A stretch of DNA of 64,000 nt from Puccinellia tenuiflora (taxonomy: Eukaryota > Streptophyta > Magnoliopsida > Poales > Poaceae), in contig QRDG01000350.1 of NCBI GenBank assembly GCA_012064385.1, forward strand, positions 922,182 through 986,181, given 5' to 3'. Shown here in pieces: positions 11,446-21,804 of the stretch (positions within the stretch are counted from its first letter, which is position 1; every line of letters begins with the position of its first letter). Under the pieces are notes generated by a model. It ran no database searches and was not told where the DNA came from. It saw only the letters and a program-made list of their open reading frames with translations. The position numbers and the translations under genes were made by a program.

Positions 11446-12228
11446 CCGTTTTGCATTTCCGATTTGTTTGGGCCTATTTACAGAAGATCAAGAAGTCAAT
11501 GTCTCTCTGATGTGTACAAATGAGGGAGACATAGGAGGCCTAGTATGTTATGACTTTGTGAAATTTTTAATAAGCAAAACCATGATCATTGGGTTTTCTA
11601 CGAAATTTCAAAAGGAGGAGAGAATTCATACAAGACAAAAATTAAAATCTCCATGGGATATAACATGTAAATCATATGGGAGAAAATGCATTGAGTTGTA
11701 GAATGCGAGGTAATTTTTTCTTGTAAATCATAAAACCACGGTAAAAATGTGACAATCCTTGTCGGGCTAGGCAACGACAATTCAATGCACAAATTCACTG
11801 ATATAATAAATATGCATAACACAACTCTCTCAACTTGTCGTAAACTTTGAGAATAGCTTCAACCAAGAAGTAAGCAACAGACTACCAAATTAACCTGGCC
11901 AATGTTAGGCGTTAGGCGGCTACAGCTAGGTGACAGTCATCCATCTTTCCAGCCTTCTGATCTACTTAAACTACGGATTTAAGTCATCAGCTCATTGCAA
12001 CATAGATTTATGCTTGAGGTATTTTTTTTTTGTTCCTTAGAATATCGTCGCAAAAAATCTCTTTGCCACCCCTTACAACATCCTCAAAATCTGACACAAG
12101 AAACATTGGAATATGTCCATGCTTTAGAAACTTGCAACAAGAAAATCTGGCCCTCTTTAGAAACTTAACACATATCTGGCCCCTCCTCACAACTATTTTG
12201 AAATTTGGCCCTTAAGATCGGACCGAAG

Positions 12229-12265
12229 AGGATGGAGCCGAACTTGTGCAGTTCGATGTCATCCT
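12229..12265. repeat. Imperfect hairpin sharing the GGATGGAGCCGA motif
   Basis: AGGATGGAGCCGAACT pairs imperfectly with AGTTCGATGTCATCCT across a small loop. The outer six and inner six pairs match, with a four-base mismatch between. It repeats the motif of the stronger hairpin 65 bp downstream. Confidence 0.55.
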
Positions 12266-12313
12266 CTTTTGACGTCGAACCACTGTTTTAGCCCCCACGA
12301 TGTTTTCTAAGGA

Positions 12314-12378
12314 GGTCGGCTCTAGAGAGGATGGAGCCGATCTATACAAGTTCGGCTCCATCCTTGTTGGCGCCGACC
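12314..12378. repeat. Two-tier perfect hairpin
   Basis: GGATGGAGCCGA (12329-12340) is perfectly complementary to TCGGCTCCATCC (12352-12363). Outside it GGTCGGC (12314) pairs with GCCGACC (ending 12378). The two stems are separated by 8-base internal loops on each side. It could be the core of a small fold-back element or a source of hairpin RNA. Confidence 0.65.
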
Positions 12379-13274
12379 TTAGGGGCCAGATTTGAATATA
12401 GTTTCTCGGAGGGATCTGAAGTAGGATAAGTTTAGCCAAGGCGTCATATTTGGCAAAAAAAATACAAAAATCTGTGTATGGAACAAACACCGCTTGCAAC
12501 ATCAAAAACCATCGCATGCAACATGTGCACACAATGCAGACAACTTCGCATAAACATATTTGTGGCATAGGCATTAGTAAAGAACTCCTTAAAGCATAAA
12601 CCTAAAAAAAACATTGCAACAAATTATTCATCGATACACAAAAAAAAAATCTTACACACTTGAATCATGTCGACACACCCATTGCAACGTCAATATTGTC
12701 TAAAAACCACTAACCTCCACCATCAATAAGGCACTGACCTCATTGCTTTGTACTCGTCGGCAATGGAACCAACTAGGAGGTGTCCATGAAGTGGCTAGAT
12801 CTAGTGTCTAAACTCATTCCCTCTAACCTCTTTTTTTTTTGGGTCGTTGACGTGGAGATTGTCGCGGTCCAATCTCCAACTCCTTCAATAGAGGAATTTG
12901 CAGCCCCGCGTCGTCATACTAGGCGTCTCCACTGGAGTATACCGATGCCCCGCGCCCATGCGGTGGTACTTCTCGACCTCCCCACCGGCTGCTCTGTAAT
13001 AGTGTATCCTTGTAACGTCGACGGCCAACCTCGAGTTCTCTGCTCGCCTATGGAGAGAGAGGGGGAGTATAAGTGAGTGAGGGGATAATAAGACGTCACG
13101 GGACACAAAGGATAATCCAACTGCTATTAACATGCGCACTATACCGAATGGCTTGCGTGAAAACATTCTCAATATGAAAAGTGAAATTACGGGACTAAGC
13201 AATCCGCTCCAATTTCCACTATTAGTGAAATGGTTACAACAGGGTCTTCTCTAGAGCCTCTAGAGTGTTACGAA

Positions 13275-13530
13275 AATCTATACTATATTTTAAAGACGAA
13301 CGGATTCTCGGCCTCACAGCGCTCGGCTACTGTTCCGGCAACAGTAACTACTGTGCCGCGATCCCGACCGTCGGCCGGCGATCCGACGGCCCGCAGGACA
13401 CGTCCGTGACGGTTCTGTAGAAACGCCCCTCGCAAAACCTAAAAACAACCCGCAGTCCACGGAAACGCGAGACGAGGGACCGAAACGCGAATTACGAAAA
13501 ATACGCGGACTTTTCTGTAAAACGTCCACA
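13275..13530 (+). mobile_element. Helitron-like 5' end, copy A
   Basis: The sequence begins TCTATACTATATTTTAAAG after an A, which fits the plant Helitron 5' consensus TCTMTAYTA and insertion between A and T. About 250 bp that follow are homologous to 17184-17460 (GATTCTCG, CGGCTACTGTTC, CCCGCAGTCCACG, GGGAC). No CTRR 3' end with a nearby hairpin could be assigned, so the element length is unknown. Confidence 0.45.
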
Positions 13531-13539
13531 GAGCCCCCC

Positions 13540-13925
13540 TCCCTCCCTCTCTCTCTCCCCGCGCGGCGGCGATGCCGCCGACGCGCCGCTCCGGCACTCC
13601 CCGTTCAGATCGACGGACGCGGGGAGCTCCGCCGTCGCGCCCTCCACCTCTTCGCCGAGCTCCCGCGTCCTGGGACGGCCGCGTCGCGCCGGAATCGGCG
13701 CCGCCGTACCCGCAGGCCGCCGCCGCGTTCGCATGCCGCCGGCGCCGCTCCGGTGACTTATAAGCGGCGCCAACACCACCTTCGGCCAGCCCGCGTCCGC
13801 GCGCATCCTACGGGCGCCCGCGCGCGTCCCAGCTCGCGCTGGATCGACGTCGGCGGGGCCGACGCCGCCGCGGCAGCTCCGGCCAGCCCTCACGTCAGCA
13901 CGACGTGGCGCTGGGCCTGGGCTGG
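13540..13925. other. GC-rich gene-like segment downstream of the Helitron-like end
   Basis: This stretch is very GC-rich with ATGs at 13572 and 13734 and overlapping open frames on both strands (a reverse one spans 13492-13893). It could be a captured first exon or promoter, since Helitrons often carry such cargo. No domain is recognisable and no frame is preferred. Confidence 0.35.
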
Positions 13926-13939
13926 GCTGCTGCCCAGCT

Positions 13940-16900
13940 CGGCCGGCCTTTTTTTTTCCACCCTCCTTTTCTGTTTTGTTTTTCCTATTTTCTTAAAACT
14001 TTTGTAAATTCCCAAATACAACTTCAAATAAATTCAGGCCAAGTTCTAACAATATGTAAAAATTAAAATAGTTATTTCAAATACTTTTGGACCTTTTCCA
14101 ACTTATTTGAAATACTGAAAATTTTAAATTATACACGAAGGCTCATTTGTCACTTTTATGACACTTTAGAAGGTATGGATTTCAAAATCAACATACCCAC
14201 CGCATTTAATAAAAAATATTCGATTATCTTCATTTCCAAATCAAATGAGACCGAATTCCACAAATTTGCAGAAAAATCAATATACACATTGCATTAAAAA
14301 AAACGTTCGAGTACATGAATATTTCGAGAAAATGCAAATTCATTTGCTCTAATTGTGTAATTGTGGCTTGCTTTCAAATTGAATTCAATAAGTATAAATA
14401 CCTTAAAAAATTGAACATATTAGAAACCAAAAACCTTTTAAATATGCACATTTTCAGAATTTAATTATTTACACCACGATACTCACAAAAATGACAAAAG
14501 AATACCTACAAAAAAAAACTACTTATGGCTTATGATGTCCATTCAAATTTCAGAAATTCGCAAAACACAAAATAGTCACTGCATTTAAAAACCAAATGTT
14601 TGATTAGAAGAATATTTCATGGAAATACAAATTCATTTGCTCTAATTATGGCTTGCTTCTAAATTGAATTAAATATAAATATAAATAACTCCAAAAAAAA
14701 TGTTTTATTACATGCATTTCCAAATTAAATGCGACCAAAAACCACAAAATTGTAAAAAAACAAAAAAAATAGTCATTGCATTCAATTTTTTTAGATGAAT
14801 ACTTCAACAGAATGCAAATTCGTTCGCTCTAATCGAACCTTGCTTCTAAATTGAATTTAGTAAGTATAAATAGCTTCCCAATTTTCCAATTAACGATATA
14901 AATTACATATTTACAGCGAAGTACAAACATAATATTTAGACATAACCATGATATATTCCCTCTAAATGTGTTGGTAAATAATAAAATTATGCCAGAACGA
15001 AACCATATAATATTTATATATAACCATGCTATATTTCCTCTAAAAATAGTGGTAGATAAGAAAATTATGGCAATAATGGAACTATATTCCAACATTTCAA
15101 TTTACCTACCACATTTAAAAGCAATATAGCTTGATTCTACCTGATTATGTACTGACAATTTAAAAAACAAAAAAAATTGATTAGATGAATATTTCGACAA
15201 AATACAAATTTGTTCCTCCCACCGTAGCAACAAGACAGCCCAACCAGATTAAGGCACATTCAAAACTCTGGTTGTCTATCAATCGCAGGGACCATAGAGA
15301 TAACTAACCAGCTCGACAAATTACATCAGAAAAAGGATAGGAATGTGTGTGCAAAGCACCCACTGCATGCATGCAGGCACCCCGTAGGCCGTAGCTAGGT
15401 TTTTGCTGAATGAAACTTGATATATATGTTCTCATGTTCTGTCACTACCCTAACCGGCTTCTGGTTGAAAAAAAGGTGCACGCATGGTGAATTAGTTAGC
15501 CCTTTGAGAATTATGCCATGTATAACTACATACAAACTACTTATGGTAAAGTTTTTTTTTGTTGAGTACTCAAATTTTCTCACCATTTAGAGACAATTCA
15601 AACGCATTTCTCCTGATCTCATTTAAAATTTGCCGCTCAAATGCAAACATGTAATTTTGAATACTCAAATTTTGTCACCACCCAGAGGTAACTCAGATGC
15701 ATTTATGGCTTGCTTCCAAATTGAATTAAATATAAATATAAATAACTTCCAAAAAAAGGTTTGATTACATACATTTTCAAAATAAATGCGACCATATTCC
15801 ACAAAATTATTAAAAAAGACAAAATAGTCATTGCATTAAAAAAAGAGAGTTTGATTACATGAATATTCCAGCAAAATGCAAATTCATTTGCTCTAATCGT
15901 ACCTTGCTTCTAAGTTGAAATTAATAAATATAAATAACTTCCCAAATTTCCAAATTTTGGCATTCGAGCAACTTAACAATGTAAACTTTCCTTAAAATTG
16001 AACATATTAGAGACCAAAAATGTTTTAAATATGCATATTTCCAGAATTTAATTATTTACACCACGGTACTCACAAATATGACAAAAGAATACCTAAAAAA
16101 AATACTTATCGCATATGATGTCCATTGAAATTTCTCAAATTTGCAAAAAAAAATTGTCACTGCATTTAAAAAACAAATGTTTGATTAGATGAATATTTCG
16201 AGAAAATGCAAATTCATTTGCTCTAATTATGGCTTGTTCCTAAATTGAATTAAATATAAATATAAATAACTTAAAAAAAAGGTTTGATTACATGCATTTC
16301 AAAATTAAATGCGACCAAAAACCACAAAATTGTAAAAAAGCAAATTTTGTCACCATTCAGAGGTAACTCAGATGCATTTTCTCTAAATTCAATTAAATAT
16401 TGACACTGAAATACAACCATGCTCTAACATTTCAACATATCAAATATTTAAATATTGCACAAAATATTGAAAAAAAATGCTCACAAAAAAAAATGCTACA
16501 TACTCATACCCAAAATAAAAGAAATATATTCCCAAATTCAAATTTGGTCTACATTTGGGCAAATATTTCGATATTCAATAAAAATATATCGAAGATACTA
16601 AAAGGAAAACTCTATGCACATATAGCAAAATATAAATATTTTCCACACTACAAACTGCCCAATATTTCGACCTCATAAGAACAAACTTTCCCCAGATGTG
16701 GATTCAAAATCAAAATAATTTTTCTAATTTCAATTAAATAATGACAGCAAAATTACAAAAATGATTGAACATTTGGCACCATCAAACATATTCCACAAAA
16801 TATATCGAAAATGCCCATGGAAAAAAATGCTAACTATTCATAACAAAATAAAAACATGTTTAGACATTCAAGTATAGCAAACATTTGGCCAAATAAAAAC

Positions 16901-17183
16901 AAAAAAGGACAAAAAATCTAACCAAGCGTGGGAAACACTTCAATTTTAGCTAACATTTTGTCCAACACTACAATTTTGGCTGCCAAAAAATCCTACACAA
17001 TATTTCAGAAAAGCTCAAAAAAAATTGCTACTTATTCATTCCAAAATAAAAACATGTTCGAACACTTCAATTTTGGCTAACATTTTGCCAATATTCATTC
17101 CAAAATAAAAACATGTTCGAACACTTCAATTTTGGCTAACATTTTGCTAAATAAAAAAAATTGTAAAAGAAAAAAAACCCAAG
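13940..17183. repeat. AT-rich block built of internal duplications
   Basis: The block is strongly AT-rich and almost free of long frames. Phrases such as GCAAATTCATTTGCTCTAAT, AAATTGAATTAAATATAAAT and CCACAAAATTGTAAAAAA recur at least three or four times. The clearest duplication pairs about 14456-14760 with 16034-16340. A 59-bp unit is tandemly repeated at about 17036-17153 (AAAATAAAAACATGTTCGAA). No coding function is seen. Confidence 0.6.
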
Positions 17184-17460
17184 GGCGTGGCATACTATAT
17201 TTTAAAGACAGACCGATTCTCGCCCTCTCCTCGCTCGGGTACTGTTCTAAGGAATAGTAGCTACTGTAACATGCTACAGTAGCTATAGTACTCCATCCCG
17301 ACCATCGGCTGGCGATCCAACGGCCAACAGAGCGCACCGAGACGCTTTTGCAAAAACAACCCTCCAAAAAACATAAATCAATCCCGCAGTCCACGACAAA
17401 TGCGAAGCGAGGGACTAACTTGCAAATCACGAAAAAAAACCAGATAACTGACAATAACAT
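17184..17460 (+). mobile_element. Helitron-like 5' end, copy B
   Basis: From CATACTATATTTTAAAGACA onward this aligns with copy A through GATTCTCG, CTCGGGTACTGTTC, CGACCATCGGCTGGCGATCC and CCCGCAGTCCACGA. The TCTA start of copy A is replaced by GGCA, so its extreme end is altered. It has the same orientation as copy A, 3.9 kb away, and contains the inverted motif GCTACTGTAACATGCTACAG. Confidence 0.45.
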
Positions 17461-18690
17461 TTAACATCACTATGCCAAGTCAAGGTGTGGATCCACCTTT
17501 TTTTATATTAATGCAGCAAGGAGCGAGACACAATTGAATTTTGGTATAAGAGAGAGCAACCATGAGATTAATAACCAGGTTTATACATGTAGCCCAACGG
17601 CCGACAGCTCGCCATTGAGGGGGATAACAAATGTTCAATTTTATACACACAATTTCTAACTAAAATCAGAAGGCATAACAAACGCATCTCAGAGTTGCAT
17701 ACCAATCACAACCACATGATTCATTGACATTTGACCTCTGAGAGAATGCAGTATTTCTGTTTCTGCTAGATATCAAAGCGGGTGAAATCAAGAGCGAAAT
17801 GCAACTAATAATTTATGTAGAAAACAAATCTAATGGCAAGGCAATGCGAGTGCATAACCACATATTTGGGTTACATATGGAATAAAGAAGATTTACATGA
17901 TTACCCTCGAAATTATTCATCCATTTTCCTCATTCATTGACTGTGATCATATACTTAGAAGCTATTCATATTTGGAGCGCAAATGTTCAAGAGAATTTAA
18001 AGATTACAATAAGGTTTTGAAAGTTGTACGGCTGACGGCTTTCACATCCACTATTTCACAATAACATATGAAATTGTCAACCCATCTGTAGAATGCTTTG
18101 TGCAGATGAGCTTAATAGCAATAAATAAGGTGCATTTGTGATTCCAAAATTCTGAAAAGAAAAAAAATACTTACAGATTTGTTTCTCTCAGCCATCTTTT
18201 GGATTTCTTTTCAATACTTCCAACACCATGTTGCTCCACTGCCCTACTCGTAGTACACGATTAGAATGGAGTTCTTATCCATGTTCTATTTGCAAATTCC
18301 GGATTCTTCTCAAATAAAACTCCCAGACCAGCTTTCTGAAATACACGAAGGTACAATAAGCATTTTCATCACAAAATCAATTCAATCATAATAGTATATG
18401 TGATGAATAGGTTGCTAAACCATGAACTCCAGCTTGTCATCTCTCCAGCCCAAATATTAAATTATTTAGTGCAATTATAAAGGAGGTAATGTAATACTAT
18501 CAAATTCGAATTATAAAGGGAGTAAATAAATATTAAAGTACATGAAACCACTTAAGTATGCTTCAGTCTAGTAATTATTTCCAAACCACTAAACAATATC
18601 ACTTCAAAATGTCACATGATGTGTTTATGAAATTTTTAGAGACAAATATACACAGTTCACCGTAACATATATATAAATATTTCTTTATAG
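17461..18690. other. AT-rich intergenic DNA, nothing recognised
   Basis: No open frame of note, repeat pair or transposon end was found here. The composition suggests ordinary decayed intergenic sequence. Confidence 0.4.
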
Positions 18691-18699
18691 CCAAACAAC

Positions 18700-19175
18700 T
18701 AACAAATCCTGGAGATTACTGGACAATAATAACTGGACAGATAAGAAGTGTTGTACGAAGAGCCAGTGCTTTGCTTGAGCAGAAGAGGATTCTAGCAACT
18801 GTTGCTGGCCAAGGTTTGTCTTTGGGGGCTTCAAACCTTGAAAACTAAGGCACAACTACCTGTCATTTTGGAGAGTGATAATGCCACAGTGGTGGGGTTG
18901 GTAAAAGATAACAAAGGTTACCTTGGTCGAAACGGGTACATCTATGAAGAGATTAATTTGTGTGAGACCTATTTTGATGAATTACTGTTTGTACGAGTAG
19001 AAGAGAGTGCAACACCTTACCTCATGAACTTCTTAAAATGGCAATTAACCAGGGAATAAATGAAACATCTTTTGATCAAGAGCCAGTTTGTATGACATGG
19101 TTGTAAACGACTTTGTAAAGTCCTCTAATAATGATGAATGAAGCACTCTCTTCTCTTAAAAAAAATCGGTATTAC
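18700..19175 (+). pseudogene. LINE 3' fragment with RNase H-like (RVT_3) remnant
   Basis: The frame at 18802-19059 reads LWGLQTLKTKAQLPVILESD, then NATVVGLV, ending in LKWQLTRE. This fits the C-terminal RNase H-like domain (Pfam RVT_3) found at the end of many plant LINE polyproteins, with the conserved ESD motif. After the stop comes about 110 bp of noncoding sequence and an A-rich tail at 19160-19168. Everything upstream of the domain is missing, as expected for 5'-truncated insertion. Target duplications were not identified. Confidence 0.6.
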
Positions 19176-19199
19176 TCATTTGCTCAACCATAGCCAGCT

Positions 19200-20625
19200 G
19201 AATTTAATTGCTCAATTACAATCACTTACCATGGTATGAAACTCGGATCAACAGATCAGAACTCCATGTGGATTTGTTTGCCTCCGATGCAATAGAAGCA
19301 AAATAAAATAGTTGGATCTGGAGACGAAATCGTGGTGTACTTGTGTGTGTGTAGATGAGAAGGCAGGGAGTACATAATCAATTGGATTTAGAGAGAAAAA
19401 TAAGAACACGACTTGGAACTGACATTCTAGATCTACGGTTGTAATTAGCAGGAGGTGCGGCGAGCTTACCTGGAGGTCAAGTAGGTTATGGCGGCCATGT
19501 ACAGGGCAAGCCGGCAAGGAGGCGACAACAGCCATGGGGCGTGGTCGAGGTAGGCGACCAAGCCATGGAGGTGGTGGCCGTCCCATCCAGTGCCGCAGCG
19601 GAGCGTCCTCGTCGGCGGCGCTGCACAACGCAAGGGCCACTGCGGGCTCCTCCCGCGCCGCTAGCTCGTTCGGGCATCCGGGCGTCGCCGGGCCATTACC
19701 TCGCTCCTAGAGAGCGGCTCGCGCGGACGCGGCTAGACGCGGAGGGGTCGGGAGCGGCCGCGCCGCTGTTTTGTGGTCACCGGAGCATCCGCGCCGGCGA
19801 GCAAACGTGGAGGCCAGAGCGAGCGACGGCGGCGGCGGTTCCGGCGATTCCGCCGTGGATGGAGCGTCCCAGCAGGGGGCAGTCGGCGAGGAGGTGCAGG
19901 AGAGGATGGCGAAGGTCTCTATGTGCGTAGATCTGAGCATGGAGACGCGTAGCGGCGGTGGAGCACATCGGTGGCGGCGCGGCGATTTCGGCGTCGCCCG
20001 GAGAAGAAGGAGGGCGAGGGGGGGAGGAGTGAGGACGCTTTTCCAATTGGGCCCTCGAAGTTTTCAAAAATTGCGGTCAGGCCCCTATCTGCGGGAAAGT
20101 GTGGATTGCGGGTTAATTTCTCGAAGTGGGAGGTTTTTTTTGGAAAAGCATCACGGACGCGCCGCAAGCGCCATTTGGCCGCAGCAGCACACCCGAAGGC
20201 GTCCACCGCAAGGGAACATGTACGTAGCACCAATTCCCTTTGTTCGGGTACCAGCACGCAAGTACTAGAAAGGCAACGGTGACACAAAGCCACATGAACG
20301 ACGGGACACGGCGCCGATAGTCGGCCGCACGAAAACGGGGGATCTACCGGCAGACACGGGTCCAAAACCACTCATGCGCTCGCGTTAGGGATGCAGGCGG
20401 ACGCCCGCTAGGCGGGTGCAGGCTGTCCGCTACATCCAGCTACGTAGCTAATCTGTTCATACGTATTTGTCTACGGAAACACATCTATGCCTATTTGTTT
20501 GCTGAGCGGACTGCCCGCTCTGCTCGCCGGACTGCCCACTTGCATCCATAGCTCGCGTAGCCACAATGGTCAAGCCAACCAAGCCTTCCCCCACGCAGAG
20601 CACGGGGGAATCACTTGCATACGGA
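19200..20625. other. GC-rich accessory segment, no gene assigned
   Basis: The region 19480-20300 is GC-rich, with overlapping open frames on both strands (up to 165 codons) but no domain. Read on the minus strand, about 20090-20160 contains GATGCTTTTCCAAAAAAAAC and AACCCGCAATCCAC, resembling the inner part of the Helitron-like ends at 13.4 and 17.4 kb. This may be a related, reversed fragment. Confidence 0.35.
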
Positions 20626-20631
20626 AATCCA

Positions 20632-20996
20632 TTTCGGGTAGTGGGTGCAGATGCACCCATTGCCCAAAAAACAAATTTCGAAATGTCAAAAAATTCAAAA
20701 TATTTTTTTTGCATATACTTCAAAACATTTTGTGCTAGCAAAAAAAAATTGGTGGTGAAAAGACATTTTTTTAGCTGTGCAAAAAAGGCAAATTTGGGCA
20801 ATACAAAATGACTTTGTACGGGACATATTTTTGTCTTTTTTGCACAGATCACAAAAAATGTCTTTTCACTGCGAATTTTTTGTGCTAACACACAATTTCC
20901 TGATATATATTCGAATTTTTTTTAGAATTTTTTGACATTTTGAAAAGTTTTTAATTTTTTTTACACAACGGGTGCAGATGCACCCGTGACCCGAAA
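20632..20996. mobile_element. Fold-back MITE with palindromic ends (family 2)
   Basis: The ends are TTTCGGGTAGTGGGTGCAGA and its imperfect inverse closing ACCCGAAA. Both contain the near-palindrome GGGTGCAGATGCACCC (20643-20658 and 20970-20985). The arms pair across the element (AAAAATTC / GAATTTTT, GTGCTAGCA / TGTGCTAACA, GTGAAAAGACATTTTT / AAAATGTCTTTTCAC). The core shares TTTTTGTCTTTTTTGC with the fold-back element at 11067. No protein and no clear target duplication were found. Confidence 0.75.
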
Positions 20997-21243
20997 CACT
21001 GCCTCCACGATTTTATCTCTTTGGTTTTAATAGGACTATTATGAAATGAATGACCCAAGTTGCATGGAACTTCACACATATGTAATACGATGAGTCTCAA
21101 TATGTGTTGTTAAAATTTCAACATTTTTTTTGAAAGAATAAAATTCAGCTTAAAAAGAGAATATTTGACCACTTTGTTTGACGTTATCTCAAGACTACGC
21201 ACCTCAGCGTTCTTAGCCAATATACATGACTAAATTGTTCTCT

Positions 21244-21440
21244 CACTAGTGGAAAATCCCCCTATAGTCCCGGTTGGTTTGTGCCATTAGTCCTGGTTCC
21301 CCAACCGGGACTAGCAAATCGGGACTAATGATAGTTCCGGTTGGGACACGAACCGTGACTAATGGGGCAACACGTGGCCCGACTGGAGGCAGCAGGGGCG
21401 GAGGGGCTTTAGTCCCGGTTCGTATTACGAACCGGGACTA
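21244..21440. repeat. CACTA left terminal and subterminal repeats
   Basis: After the CACTAGTGGAAAA terminus, inverted pairs of TAGTCCCGGTT and AACCGGGACTA recur. In En/Spm-type elements such repeats are the binding sites of the TNPA-type protein (family knowledge). Confidence 0.9.
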
Positions 21441-21804
21441 TTGTCCCGTCAGATTTTTTTTCACTTTTTTCAGAAATTTCAGAAAATTGTTTAAATTTGT
21501 AAAATCAATAATGCTTATTCTGTAATTCATAAAAATATGAATAAAATACCAAAATGTTCAGAAAAATAAGACCTATTTGATTATGTAAAATACATGCATG
21601 TTTAAAAAACTTAAATTAAATATTTTTTAGAACTACAAAAATGCCACTACTAGTGAAATATGGTGAACCACTATTACACATATCGTCACGAATATATTAC
21701 ACACATATCATTCGTCATCCTTGGTCGAACATATTACAAACGGTACATGTAGTACACACGAGTTTCATTCTTATATATATATATATACATCTTTTTTACA
21801 CTCA

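Larger units (their letters stand above)
11446..13274. other. Accessory intergenic DNA with hairpins, no gene
   Basis: I see no convincing gene. The frames at 11468-11701, 12212-12574 and 12780-13202 are short, unsupported and on opposing strands. Two hairpins at 12229-12265 and 12314-12378 are listed separately. Confidence 0.45.
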
